From assembly GCF_019426345.1 (NCBI RefSeq), contig NZ_JAHLLW010000017.1, forward strand, positions 32,788-96,787: DNA of 64,000 nt, in the 5' to 3' direction. A program made the position numbers and the translations under genes. The notes under the pieces were generated by a model. The model made no database searches, had not been told where the DNA came from, and worked only from the letters and a program-made list of their open reading frames with translations. The stretch's first letter is position 1; every line of letters starts with the position of its first letter. Shown piece by piece: positions 44,248 through 53,683 of this stretch. Origin of the DNA: Marinomonas lutimaris. Lineage in GTDB: Bacteria; Pseudomonadota; Gammaproteobacteria; Pseudomonadales; Marinomonadaceae.

Positions 44248-44700
44248 ATGTCTACCATCATGGTATTAAACGGTCCAAATTTAAATTTACTTGGCACTCG
44301 TGAGCCAGCAACTTATGGTTACGAGACGCTCGCTGATGTTGAAGCTATGTGTCGTGAAGCGGCGGCATCATTAGGTCATGAGGTGGAATGCCATCAATCT
44401 AACCATGAAGGTGTTTTGATTGACCTCATTCATGAAGCGGGACGTCGTATTAAAGCGGGCGAAGTATTGGGTGTGGTATTCAATCCAGGTGCTTATACTC
44501 ATACATCTGTTGCGCTTCACGATGCGATAAAAGGCGCTGATGTGCCCGTGATTGAGGTTCATATCTCTAATGTACACGCTCGCGAAGCCTTCCGTCACCA
44601 CTCTTATATCTCTCCTGCCGCGGCCGGAATCGTCGTTGGTATGGGCGTTCAAGGGTATGTGTTGGGGATTCAGGGCTTAGTGCATAAGATCAAAGCTTAG
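44248..44700 (+). CDS. aroQ: 3-dehydroquinate dehydratase, type II
   Basis: A 150-residue enzyme that reversibly dehydrates 3-dehydroquinate to 3-dehydroshikimate. Type II motifs are clear: [19 protein letters not shown] at the N-terminus with the catalytic tyrosine, [34 protein letters not shown] and [19 protein letters not shown] with the catalytic histidine. AGGAG precedes the ATG. Its place in a catabolic cluster beside the AroE-like enzyme and dehydroshikimate dehydratase suggests the quinate route rather than biosynthesis, where another copy is expected elsewhere. Confidence 0.95.
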   Translation: MSTIMVLNGPNLNLLGTREPATYGYETLADVEAMCREAAASLGHEVECHQSNHEGVLIDLIHEAGRRIKAGEVLGVVFNPGAYTHTSVALHDAIKGADVPVIEVHISNVHAREAFRHHSYISPAAAGIVVGMGVQGYVLGIQGLVHKIKA

Positions 44701-44772
44701 TGCTTGCTAATACTTTGTTAAAAACAGATTCAAAATACTCATTTATAATCCATTTTTGTCTTTCTGATGGTC

Positions 44773-45714
44773 TTAGCTTAAGCCCATCAGAGACAAAATA
44801 ACGGCAAGCGTGACGAATGACGCCAGTGTGGTGATCAATAAAATACTTGCACAAAGAGAACGGAATCCATACTGGCTACCGATAATGGGATAAATACTCA
44901 TCATAGGAACGGCCGCAATCAAGATACCACCGAGCAGCAGGTTACGGTCCATTTCTGGCATAAAGAGTGCCACGACAGCAATCATCAATGGATGTAGTAC
45001 GAGTTTTCCTGTGGTGACAAAGCAAATGTCTTTGGCATTGCCTGTTAGGCTGGTTCCGACTAATGAACCGCCAAGCACAATGAGTGCGAGTGTGGCAGAT
45101 GCTCCGGATAGCATGACCAATACTCGATCAATCACAGCAGGCAATTCTAGATGAAAGGTCGAGGCTAATACACCGCCAGTGACGGCCAGAATCAACGGAT
45201 TTTTGATCAACCTTTTTACCACGGTATAGAGCATGTAGGAGGGTTTTAAGCCTTGTCCTCTGGAAGCGCTTATTTCTAGAATCACAAATGTGATTGGCAG
45301 AACCAGAATGTTTTCTATGATTAATGACATGGCAAATGCTGCCGTTGGGGGATCACTAAAGGCCAGTAGCATCACAGGATAAGCGAAAAATGCCGAGTTT
45401 GAACAGGACATTCCCGCGCCTTTCAACGTACTCTCTATTAAAGAACGCCCCATTATTTTTAAGCTAATCACCATTCCAATAAGAAGGGTTAAGATTGAAC
45501 CAATGGCGTATGTGGCAAGATAGGTTGGGACAATAACCTCATTAAATTCCATTCTGGCCAAGGTGCTAAAAATCAATGCAGGAAGCGTGAAATACATGAC
45601 GATTTTCGCCATGCCCGCAATGGTGTCACCAGGAACCAACTTAACGCGAACCGCAAAGTACCCCAACATAATCATGATAAAAATCGGAGTTGTGATCGCA
45701 ACAATAGTCAGCAT
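44773..45714 (-). CDS. AEC-family transporter (copy 2)
   Basis: A 313-residue second AEC carrier, related to the copy at 43256 with the same motif set: TLPALIFSTLARMEF, MSCSNSAFFAYPVML and LALIVLGGSLVGTSL. About 10 membrane segments are visible. It is on the opposite strand, directly downstream of the PcaQ-like regulator gene (35 bp) and probably co-transcribed with it. The two AEC genes flank aroQ; they differ enough to suggest different substrates or directions. Confidence 0.85.
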   Translation of the reverse strand: MLTIVAITTPIFIMIMLGYFAVRVKLVPGDTIAGMAKIVMYFTLPALIFSTLARMEFNEVIVPTYLATYAIGSILTLLIGMVISLKIMGRSLIESTLKGAGMSCSNSAFFAYPVMLLAFSDPPTAAFAMSLIIENILVLPITFVILEISASRGQGLKPSYMLYTVVKRLIKNPLILAVTGGVLASTFHLELPAVIDRVLVMLSGASATLALIVLGGSLVGTSLTGNAKDICFVTTGKLVLHPLMIAVVALFMPEMDRNLLLGGILIAAVPMMSIYPIIGSQYGFRSLCASILLITTLASFVTLAVILSLMGLS

Positions 45715-45748
45715 CTAAGGTTCCTGTTTTTGTAACTAAAAGAGCAGT

Positions 45749-46714
45749 TTAAATGGCTGGGCCATCTTTATGGTGATGATCAATCGGTTTGTAGTAGCTG
45801 TCTAAGGTTTGTGCCGTATCTCGAATGGCATTCATAAAGAGTTTAAGCGCCATAGACGGCACCGAGTCCGCTCGTGTTGTTAAACCAACCGCCCCTAGCG
45901 TTTCTTTTGTGTCGATAGGCAATTCATCCAGTTCGCCATCCGAAATTTCTCGCGCTACTACGCCACGGGAAATGATCCACACTGCATCGTTGTTGCGAAT
46001 AAACTCCTTACCAAATGAATCTGATACGGTGTCGATTCTATCGGTGAGAGTGCTAACCCCTTGGGATAATAAAAAACGATCTACATAAGGTGCGGTAATG
46101 GAACCTTTTGGCGGGTAGAGCACGGTGTAATTGGCAATATCGCTGATTTGGAAGTTTTCTTTTGTTAGCAATGGGTGATTGGGGCGAACGGTAAAAGTTA
46201 CCTGTTCAGAATACAAATGTTGGAATGACAAGCCAGACATGGCTTCTGGAACGCCTAGGCGGCCAACTACTAAATCCAATTCGCCAACTCTTAGTTGGCT
46301 CATTAATAAGGCGTTTGGGCCAGAGACCAAATGCAGACGAACATCAATACCACCGGTACGAAAGCGCTTCACGGATTCCGGTAAAATACTGGTCGCAACG
46401 GTTGGTAAAACACCAATACTGATTCGGCTTATGCCTTTTTGTTGTGCTTGAACAACGCGTTCGGTGCCTTCTCGTAATGCCGCAACGCTGGTGCTAGCGT
46501 GCTCCAGAAATACATTGCCGAATGGAGTCAACTCAACGCCTTTTTTACTGCGCTCTAAGAGCCTGACGCCTAAAATGTCTTCCAATTCTTTCAGTTTTTT
46601 TGATACAGCTGGTTGGGTGAGAGCTAATACATCGGCGGCGCGAACAACGCTGCCTTGGCGAGTGACTTCTAAAAAACATTGAAGGTGGCGATATTTAATA
46701 CGGTTTTCTAACAT
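45749..46714 (-). CDS. pcaQ: LysR-type regulator, PcaQ-like
   Basis: A 321-residue LysR regulator closely resembling PcaQ, the activator of protocatechuate genes in alphaproteobacteria: MLENRIKYRHLQCFLEVTRQ, LTQPAVSKKLKELEDILGVRLLERS, then the effector domain with IGVLPTVATSILP, LRVGELDLVVGRL, FQHLYSEQV and NDAVWIISRGVV. The start at 46714 has GGGAG upstream. It is divergent from the dehydroshikimate dehydratase gene, which it probably controls. In rhizobia PcaQ responds to a 3,4-cleavage intermediate that the 4,5-route does not make, so its effector here must differ. Confidence 0.85.
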   Translation of the reverse strand: MLENRIKYRHLQCFLEVTRQGSVVRAADVLALTQPAVSKKLKELEDILGVRLLERSKKGVELTPFGNVFLEHASTSVAALREGTERVVQAQQKGISRISIGVLPTVATSILPESVKRFRTGGIDVRLHLVSGPNALLMSQLRVGELDLVVGRLGVPEAMSGLSFQHLYSEQVTFTVRPNHPLLTKENFQISDIANYTVLYPPKGSITAPYVDRFLLSQGVSTLTDRIDTVSDSFGKEFIRNNDAVWIISRGVVAREISDGELDELPIDTKETLGAVGLTTRADSVPSMALKLFMNAIRDTAQTLDSYYKPIDHHHKDGPAI

Positions 46715-47045
46715 AAAAAGTCTCCCATCGTACACGCATGGTTTCAGTCGCTGCTAATTGGTTATTAGGTAGTCAGCCACTAAGTAAGAAACACTAAGGA
46801 ATCAGGCTCATTACAAGCGCTAATAAGGGAATGATTTTCCTATATTACACTCCTATGTCACGTTTTTGGAAAGATGCTATGTATTCCTTTTTCGATATAT
46901 TTTTGGCGCTTTATTTCATTCTTAAGATGACGTTCAATTTCAAAGTCTTGTGCTAGCATCAATATTAGTAAATATAGAAGCAAAAAACAGGTTTGTTTCT
47001 CATATATCGTTTTCGTTATGAAATGTAGACAGTCAGGGCGTAAGA
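46715..47045. promoter_or_regulatory. pcaQ-dehydroshikimate dehydratase divergent control region
   Basis: A 331-bp AT-rich divergent promoter region. The best dyad is at 46821-46847 (TAATA outer arms, GGGAA/TTTCC inner), 9 of 13 symmetric positions, a candidate LysR operator. The PcaQ motif known from rhizobia (ATAACC-N4-GGTTAA) is not seen in full; only one half (GGTTAT near 46763) is present. Confidence 0.4.
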
Positions 47046-48899
47046 ATGAAAACAGCACTCGCAACCGTAACCATATCTGGCACGCTGAGAGAAAAATTCG
47101 AAGCGGCGGCAAAAGCTGGCTTCCAAGGTGTGGAAATCTTCGAGAATGACTTAACTCAGTTCGATGGTTCGCCAAAAGATGTGCGCCGTATGGCGCAAGA
47201 TCTAGGCTTGGAAATTATTGCTTTGCAACCATTCCGCGATATGGAAGGCATGCCTGAGCCAATGCGCTCGCAAAAGGCAAAGATGTTGCAACACAAAATA
47301 GATGTTGCTCATGAGCTGGGTACGAATCGTTTGTTGTTTTGCAGTAACGTGCAGCCTTATTCTTCTGCGGATCGTGATGTTTGCGCGGCGGACTTATTTG
47401 CTCTGGCTGAAATAGCTAAAAAAGAAGGCATCATGCTGGGTTATGAAGCCCTAGCTTGGGGTTTCCATATTGCTGATTATCATGAAGCATGGGATTTAGT
47501 GAAGCGTGTTGATCATCCGAACTTGGGGATAATTTTAGATACCTTCCACATGTTTTCCCGTGGCAACACGCTAGATGTTCTGCGTGATGACATTCCTTTA
47601 AACAAGATTGCGCTGGTGCAAGTGGCTGATGCGCCAAGTCTACAGATGGACGTGTTGCAATACAGTCGACATTTCCGTTGTTTCCCTGGCCAAGGCGACA
47701 TGCCAGTGGTCGAGTTTCTACAAGTTTTGAAAGACAAAGGGTTTGATGACTATTTGTCTCATGAAATTTTCAACGACGAATTCCGCTCTTCTTCTCCACT
47801 GGAAAAAGCCATTGATGGCATGCGTTCATTGATTTGGCTCGATGACCAAACGGTGAGCAAACGTGAAGAAAAAAATGCTCCAATTGAAGCGCCACAAGTG
47901 AGTGATGTTGAGTTCATAGAGTTTGCCATTGAAGGCGAAAGCGGAGAAGCGTTAACCAATACTTTGGCCCAGTTAGGTTTTCATGAAACCCATAAACATC
48001 GCTCTAAAAACGTTAGCTTGATGCGCCAAGGAAATATTAACCTGATCTTAAACCGCGAACCGAAAAGCCAAGCCCACGAGCATTATCAAAAACATGGTGT
48101 GTCAGTTTGTGCAATGGCGTTTGCTTCTGAAGATGTTAAAGCGACCTTGTCACTGGCTGAGCGTTATCGAGTAGAGCGTTTTGAAAACCAAGCCGGTCCT
48201 GGGGAATTAAACATCCCAGCGCTTCGAGGTATTGGTGATAGCTTGGTGTATCTTGTTTCTGCAGATGCTGCGGTACGTTTTTTTGAGGTGGACTTTAAAC
48301 CCATTCAAGGCATTCAAGGTGAAACAGGCGTGGGCTTAACCCGCTTTGATCACATTGGCCAAACGGTTTCCAATACCGATTTTCTATCGGCGACTTTCTT
48401 TTATAAGTCCTTGTTTGGCTTCGATATCGATGCCAGTCAAGACTTGCCGGATATTCATGGGTTGGTCGTGAGTCGTACGGCGCTAAGCAAAGACAAGCGT
48501 GTACGTATTCCATTGAATATGACCAACGCACGTGGCGCGTCGGCACAGCGTTTTATTCAGAAATCAAAAGGTTCTGGTGTGCATCAAATTGCGTTTGCTT
48601 GTGATGATATTTTTGCTGCGGCAAAAAACATTGATAGCGAAAAACAGCTGCCAATCCCACAGAACTATTATCGTGATATTGAAGCGCGCTTTGGCTTGCC
48701 TGCAGAGATGATTAAAAAATTGCAGTCACACAACATCATGTATGACCAAAATGACGAAGGTGAATTCTTCCATTTTTATACAGAAGAAGTGCATGGCGTC
48801 TTTTTTGAAGTTGTACAACGAGTTGGTAATTACAGCCGTTATGGCGAAGCGAATGCATTTGTCCGTCTTGCCTCACAGGCGCGCCAAGAGAAAAAATAA
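47046..48899 (+). CDS. quiC: 3-dehydroshikimate dehydratase fused to a VOC/HPPD-like domain (QuiC/QsuB type)
   Basis: A 617-residue two-domain enzyme that dehydrates 3-dehydroshikimate to protocatechuate. Residues 1 to about 270 form a sugar-phosphate-isomerase-like TIM barrel with metal-site segments LGYEALAWGFHIADYHEAW, GIILDTFHMFSRG, VQVADAP and LSHEIFNDEF. From about 285 to the end there are two VOC repeats like 4-hydroxyphenylpyruvate dioxygenase, with possible metal ligands in FDHIGQTV, GVHQIAF and FFEVVQRVG. The layout matches Pseudomonas QuiC1 and Corynebacterium QsuB. It feeds LigAB and closes the path from quinate. Confidence 0.92.
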   Translation: MKTALATVTISGTLREKFEAAAKAGFQGVEIFENDLTQFDGSPKDVRRMAQDLGLEIIALQPFRDMEGMPEPMRSQKAKMLQHKIDVAHELGTNRLLFCSNVQPYSSADRDVCAADLFALAEIAKKEGIMLGYEALAWGFHIADYHEAWDLVKRVDHPNLGIILDTFHMFSRGNTLDVLRDDIPLNKIALVQVADAPSLQMDVLQYSRHFRCFPGQGDMPVVEFLQVLKDKGFDDYLSHEIFNDEFRSSSPLEKAIDGMRSLIWLDDQTVSKREEKNAPIEAPQVSDVEFIEFAIEGESGEALTNTLAQLGFHETHKHRSKNVSLMRQGNINLILNREPKSQAHEHYQKHGVSVCAMAFASEDVKATLSLAERYRVERFENQAGPGELNIPALRGIGDSLVYLVSADAAVRFFEVDFKPIQGIQGETGVGLTRFDHIGQTVSNTDFLSATFFYKSLFGFDIDASQDLPDIHGLVVSRTALSKDKRVRIPLNMTNARGASAQRFIQKSKGSGVHQIAFACDDIFAAAKNIDSEKQLPIPQNYYRDIEARFGLPAEMIKKLQSHNIMYDQNDEGEFFHFYTEEVHGVFFEVVQRVGNYSRYGEANAFVRLASQARQEKK

Positions 48900-48958
48900 A
48901 TCATTGTCATTGCGGGGAATGATGTATTTTAGGCGTATCCTTTTGTGAGGAAACTATG

Positions 48959-48990
48959 CCGGAGGAAGGAAACTTCCTCCGGTTTTTTTT
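48959..48990 (+). terminator. Terminator of quiC
   Basis: CCGGAGGAAG (48959-48968) pairs perfectly with CTTCCTCCGG (48973-48982) around a GAAA tetraloop, followed by eight T. Confidence 0.96.
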
Positions 48991-49027
48991 GCTTTAATAA
49001 AGTGAAAAAGACAGTTGCGTCTTTTTG

Positions 49028-51169
49028 TTATTTGGCGGTTACTTGGAACTGACCAACCAGCGAGTTGAGTTTTAGTGCTGACAATCCAACGCGGGACGAG
49101 CGTCTTTGTAGTGCAGCAATCGAGCGTTGCATTTGTTCTGTCGCTGCACCCATTTCATGGGCAGTTTTCGCATTTTCTTTGTTACTTTCGTTGAGCAATA
49201 AAATAGCCTCAAACATGGTGTCGACTAAGGCGTATAAAGCACTGTCGCCAGTGTTGGTTTGTTCGTTTGCCATGAGATTTTTATCGACATTTTCTGCGCC
49301 TTTTTCCATAAAACTCACCGCACTGCGTGTTTCTTCCTGAATACCTTCTAGCATGGCTTGTATTTCTTCTGCAGCAGCGGCTGTTTTGGACGCTAGACTG
49401 CGTACTTCGTCAGCAACGACAGAAAACCCACGTCCATGTTCACCTGCCCTTGCGGCCTCAATCGCAGCGTTTAATGCCAATAGGTTGGTTTGGTTGGTAA
49501 TATCCGAAATAGTGGTGATGATACCTGCGACTTCATTGGTTTTTTGATCTAGTGATTTTACCGATTCCGCTGTGGCCCGTACTACATCGCGTATTTCTTG
49601 TGTGCCTGTTTTGGCGTCTAGCAAGCGAGATTGTGTTTCTGCTGCCACTTGATTCATAGCTTGCTTCAAATCATCCGCGGTTTTCGAGGCGTTTTGCACT
49701 TCGTTTATTTGTTGTTGAAATACGTTAAGCATGCTTTCTACGGTGGACTCGAGATAATGTGAGGCTTGGCTAGCTTCTTCATTAGTACGAACCATAAAGT
49801 CATTAGACTTTTTGACGTTGGTGCTGGCAGAGATAACTTGTCCCATAGTGGTATCAAGATTATCTATAAAGCTGTTCATCCAGCGTCCCATATCGCCGGT
49901 TTCGTCGTTGGCAAGATCGTCGTCAAGACGCTGCTTAAGGTTGCCTTCACCCTCTGCGATGGTTTGAATTACTTCCGTCATTTGACTCATGCTGCTGCTT
50001 ATTTTTTTGGTGCTGAGCCTATTAAACAGCAGCCCAGCAACGCCTAAGCTGGCGAAAGCCGCCACGCTGGTCAAGACGATGGATAAATTGGTGTAGGCTT
50101 GTAATGAGGTACTAACGACAAGAGGAACACTGGAGGCCATTAGGTAGCTTTTCATTAATTTTAGATTGATAGAGCGACGACGATAGACTTCTTCCAAATC
50201 GCCTTCACACATCATTCCCCATGTGTCTGGGCTGCCTTTTAACTGAAAGGTGACGCCTTTACCGATAACGGGAATGTGTCGATAGTCAGAATAGCCTGGG
50301 TAAGTTACAAAAAGATTCTGACCGTTTTTAATGGTTTCTCGTACCCCTGGATGCAATTCTTTTGTTGCTGGGTCAGTAAAGCGGATTTCAAATTCGGTAT
50401 GCTGTTGAACTTTTACAGCTCCCCAATTTGTTGTGATTCCGCCTTTTAGATTCTCTCCATGGCTGAAGGTATTGTCTTCAAAACGTGAACGGGAAAGCGC
50501 TGTTCCGGGTAGTAGGGATTTGTCGAACTCAGATTTCACCATGAACAAATAGTTGTCGCCGGATTCTTTATAAATATGTCCGGCTTCGCGCTGAATCAGG
50601 TCGCCAACAACATCATTGGGAACACGAGCGCAAATGGCACCTACGCTGACACCGTTTTGTTTAATTGGCAGATAGAACATCAGCGTCACGGCATCATGGA
50701 ATTTTGAGCTGGAAGCACCAATGCTTAGCGTGTTTTGGTCCACATAAGGTCCATGGAGGAACTGATGATTTAAGCCAGCTTCTACTGCTTTAGCTTGTAA
50801 GTCTATTTTATTAACGCGATCTTTGTATGTGGATTTGAGCACTTTGCCTTGAGTATCAATCACAAAATATTCGGATACATCAGGCACTATGTTTAGGCGT
50901 TCTTCTAGCGCTTCTTGTTCAATATGTGGGAATGAGCCGGTGATGATTTCTAACAAAACATCCAACTGCGACCATTGATTATTTACCCAAGTATTGAGTA
51001 GTTTTACCCTTGTGTTGGCAATGCTTTCAAAGGTTTTTTCGATATTAGGATAGGTTTCTTTATTTAAGTAGCATGACCAAAAAAGAGAGAGTCGACCAGT
51101 ATTGCCAAACCAAGGTAACCAACGACGTTCTTTTGCTGAAAGTAACATCTGATTGCTTTTCAAACTCAT
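49028..51169 (-). CDS. Methyl-accepting chemotaxis protein with Cache-like sensor, possibly missing TM1
   Basis: A 713-residue chemoreceptor. Residues about 40-340 resemble a double Cache-type sensor ([33 protein letters not shown]). One membrane helix is seen at about 360-385, then HAMP, and the signalling tip [21 protein letters not shown] second helix before the sensor is expected but residues 1-40 are only mildly hydrophobic. The -1 reading frame over 51063-51130 encodes an excellent membrane helix ([20 protein letters not shown]) followed at once by a stop, so a frameshift or pair of shifts may have damaged TM1. The start at 51169 has GGAG ten bases upstream. Confidence 0.8.
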   Translation of the reverse strand: MSLKSNQMLLSAKERRWLPWFGNTGRLSLFWSCYLNKETYPNIEKTFESIANTRVKLLNTWVNNQWSQLDVLLEIITGSFPHIEQEALEERLNIVPDVSEYFVIDTQGKVLKSTYKDRVNKIDLQAKAVEAGLNHQFLHGPYVDQNTLSIGASSSKFHDAVTLMFYLPIKQNGVSVGAICARVPNDVVGDLIQREAGHIYKESGDNYLFMVKSEFDKSLLPGTALSRSRFEDNTFSHGENLKGGITTNWGAVKVQQHTEFEIRFTDPATKELHPGVRETIKNGQNLFVTYPGYSDYRHIPVIGKGVTFQLKGSPDTWGMMCEGDLEEVYRRRSINLKLMKSYLMASSVPLVVSTSLQAYTNLSIVLTSVAAFASLGVAGLLFNRLSTKKISSSMSQMTEVIQTIAEGEGNLKQRLDDDLANDETGDMGRWMNSFIDNLDTTMGQVISASTNVKKSNDFMVRTNEEASQASHYLESTVESMLNVFQQQINEVQNASKTADDLKQAMNQVAAETQSRLLDAKTGTQEIRDVVRATAESVKSLDQKTNEVAGIITTISDITNQTNLLALNAAIEAARAGEHGRGFSVVADEVRSLASKTAAAAEEIQAMLEGIQEETRSAVSFMEKGAENVDKNLMANEQTNTGDSALYALVDTMFEAILLLNESNKENAKTAHEMGAATEQMQRSIAALQRRSSRVGLSALKLNSLVGQFQVTAK

Positions 51170-51506
51170 GTCTATATCGCTCCATTGCGTTAAGCACTAC
51201 TTCGTTGCAGGCGCTTAGGGGAGCTTTAAAAAAGCAATTTTTTTGCCATTGTTTTCTCAATTTAAAACTTTAGTTTGATGTACTGCAAACTTATAAAGTG
51301 ACATTATAATTCGACTGGATATAAAGAATAAAACAGTGTTTTATTTAATCTTGATATTTTAGGCTTGCACCGTATTGGTTTTTTTATGGTTTTTATTGCT
51401 CCAGATTGGTTCGTTTTGGCGATAAGAATCAACAATATGGCGCTTTCAGATGTAAATTGAAGGATTAGCCAAGAATCAATAATAAGTATTTTTGAATGGT
51501 GGAGCC
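51170..51506. other. AT-rich intergenic region between the chemoreceptor and tctA
   Basis: About 340 bp without a convincing gene. It should contain the chemoreceptor promoter; TAAAGTTT occurs on the minus strand near 51265, like a FliA -35 element, but no matching -10 is found at the right distance. The remainder shows nothing I can assign. Confidence 0.4.
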
Positions 51507-51549
51507 TAAAAAAAACCGGCTGTGTCATTGATTAAACGAGACAGCCGGT
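51507..51549 (-). terminator. Terminator of tctCBA
   Basis: On the minus strand ACCGGCTGT (51541-51549) pairs with ACAGCCGGT (51515-51523), followed by a run of T (51507-51514). It lies 24 bp after the tctA stop codon. Confidence 0.9.
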
Positions 51550-51572
51550 GTTTGTTTATTGCTAATAAAAAG

Positions 51573-53081
51573 CTATGCAGATGGGCGAAAAACTTTCCGT
51601 TTTAACCATTTCGTCCAAATAGGAGATTTAGTAAAGAGGATCAATACAATCACGCTGAACAATACGGTTGATAGTGGGCTATGGAGCATATTGATAAACA
51701 AATCGCTCACGCTGCCGCGCTCCGTCAGAATGGCACGACGCCAGTTTTCATCGGTTAGTGAACTCAGAATTACACCTAAGATTACAGGGCCAACCGGAAA
51801 ACCATAGAGGCGCATAAAGTAGCCAAACACGCCAAAGGCTAACATCCACCAAATATCTGTAATGGCATTGTTAATTGCATAAGCGCCAACAATAGATAAA
51901 AGGAAAATCAGCGGAATCAAAATGCCTTTAGGGCATTCGACGATTTTCGAGAATAGTTTGATGCCAGTTAAGCCAAAGATCAGCACGAAAATATTGGCTA
52001 ATGTTAGGTTGCCGACGGTAAACCAGAACATGTGAGGTTGTTCGACTAACAGCAAAGGACCTGGATTCAAACCATGTATAAACAAGGCGCCAATGAATAC
52101 CGCGGTTACTGCGTCGCCAGGAATTCCCAAAGTTAACATTGGAATATAAGCACCACCGACTGCGGCATTATTCGCCGATTCTGGTGCGATCAAGCCTTCT
52201 TTGGCGCCTTCTCCAAATGGGACTTTTGGATTTTTGGTAACGCGTTTAGCGTGGTCGTAAGCCATCAGAGCGGCAATATCACCACCTGTTCCGGGTAACG
52301 CTCCTACAATGACGCCAATGAAAGACGTTTGTAGACTAAGTGGCATGTACTTTTTAATGTCTGACCATTTCGGAATGATGCGAGATATCTTCTGCTTCAC
52401 TACGGCTTTGTTCATATGGTGTAACTGATGCAAGGCTTCAGAGATACCAAACATACCAATCATCACCGCAACAGGGTTAATGCCATCCCAAAGCTCGACC
52501 ACGCCAAACGTAAAGCGCTCCTCAGCTGTCATAGGGTCTAGACCAACGGTACCTATCAATAGTCCAAGAGCGCCCGCAAAAATACCTCGTGCCAAACTGC
52601 TACCAGACAAAGAGCCTACTAACATAATGCCGAGTATGCCCAACATCATGTAATCACGTGGTTGAAAGGTGATGGCAAACTCACTCACTGTCGGTGCCGC
52701 AATCGCCAAGACGATAATGCCGACAAAACCACCGACCACGGACATAACCGTAGACAAACCAATGGCTTCCCCAGCTAAGCCTTTTTTCGCCAACGGGTAA
52801 CCGTCTAATGCCGTAGCAATCGCGGAAGGTGCGCCTGGGATATTGAGTAATATAGCGGTACGAGAACCACCATAAACTCCGCCCATATAGACGCCAACCA
52901 TAAGACACAGTGCGTAATTCACGTCCCATGAGAACGTAAACGAGATCAAAATAGAAACGGCCATAGTGACCGATAAGCCGGGAATCGCGCCGACATAAAT
53001 CCCTAAGAAAGTACCTAGCGCTGTTAAGCCTAGTAATTCTGGGGACAGCCAAGACATGGCGAAATAATTAAAAGCATCCAT
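51573..53081 (-). CDS. tctA: Tripartite tricarboxylate transporter large permease (TctA)
   Basis: A 502-residue membrane protein with about 12 helices and TctA signatures: GTFLGIYVGAIPGLSVTMAV at the N-terminus, RTAILLNIPGAPSAIATALDGYPLAKKG and GALPGTGGDIAALMAYDHAKR. It is the transport channel for a carboxylate bound by TctC. It follows tctB by 7 bp. The substrate of these systems ranges from citrate to aromatic acids such as terephthalate or protocatechuate; the island context favours an aromatic or hydroaromatic acid. Confidence 0.94.
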   Translation of the reverse strand: MDAFNYFAMSWLSPELLGLTALGTFLGIYVGAIPGLSVTMAVSILISFTFSWDVNYALCLMVGVYMGGVYGGSRTAILLNIPGAPSAIATALDGYPLAKKGLAGEAIGLSTVMSVVGGFVGIIVLAIAAPTVSEFAITFQPRDYMMLGILGIMLVGSLSGSSLARGIFAGALGLLIGTVGLDPMTAEERFTFGVVELWDGINPVAVMIGMFGISEALHQLHHMNKAVVKQKISRIIPKWSDIKKYMPLSLQTSFIGVIVGALPGTGGDIAALMAYDHAKRVTKNPKVPFGEGAKEGLIAPESANNAAVGGAYIPMLTLGIPGDAVTAVFIGALFIHGLNPGPLLLVEQPHMFWFTVGNLTLANIFVLIFGLTGIKLFSKIVECPKGILIPLIFLLSIVGAYAINNAITDIWWMLAFGVFGYFMRLYGFPVGPVILGVILSSLTDENWRRAILTERGSVSDLFINMLHSPLSTVLFSVIVLILFTKSPIWTKWLKRKVFRPSA

Positions 53082-53088
53082 AAGATGA

Positions 53089-53604
53089 CTATCTCCACAA
53101 AGATGTTATTGAGGATAGAATTTCGCGCTCAGGCATTATGCCTTCGGGAAGCACGACTTGAAAAACGAGGCGGAAAATAATGTACACAACAATCAGTGAT
53201 AGCAATGTAATAGCAAGCGTCGTGAGTGGACTGCGTCGATATAAAAACTGGATGGAAATAAACAGAAAAACAAAGCTTGTCAGAACGAATCCTAGACTTT
53301 CTAAAACCACTGAATAGATGAGAATCAACGCCATAATAAACGCCACTACTGGCGGGAAGCAGTGATAAACGAAACGAACATCTTCTGCGGCTGGTGCTTT
53401 CAGCGTATTCAAAAACGTTATGCAGGATGCCAGTACCATGGCAGCGGAGGCGGCAAGTGGAAAAGCGCCAGGAGAGCTTAACGAGCTGAAGCCTGAAATT
53501 TTATAAGCTTGCCAAAACAGATAAACACTTCCTAAAACCAGCAGAAAACAAAAAATACGCTCGCCGGGTTTGCGAGTTGTTAATGAAGGAGATTGACTGG
53601 ACAT
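53089..53604 (-). CDS. tctB: Tripartite tricarboxylate transporter small permease (TctB)
   Basis: A 171-residue membrane protein with four hydrophobic segments (about residues 17-33, 43-60, 81-115 and 125-150), fitting TctB in size and layout. It pairs with TctA. GGAG precedes the ATG. Sequence conservation in this family is low, so the call relies on size, topology and its place between tctC and tctA. Confidence 0.88.
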   Translation of the reverse strand: MSSQSPSLTTRKPGERIFCFLLVLGSVYLFWQAYKISGFSSLSSPGAFPLAASAAMVLASCITFLNTLKAPAAEDVRFVYHCFPPVVAFIMALILIYSVVLESLGFVLTSFVFLFISIQFLYRRSPLTTLAITLLSLIVVYIIFRLVFQVVLPEGIMPEREILSSITSLWR

Positions 53605-53683
53605 TGTAACTCCAGATAAAACAAAAGATGGGACGCGCTTACAGTGAGTAAGTCGCGTCTAGGATCAAAAAGGAGTGGCTGCC

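Noticed and set aside
51235..51290. FliA (sigma-28) promoter for the chemoreceptor at 49028
   Set aside because: TAAAGTTT matches the -35 element but no GCCGATAA-like -10 occurs about 11 bp downstream.
51304..51528. A 74-codon minus-strand open frame between the chemoreceptor and tctA
   Set aside because: It begins inside the tctA terminator stem and lacks a ribosome site; composition is that of AT-rich noncoding DNA.
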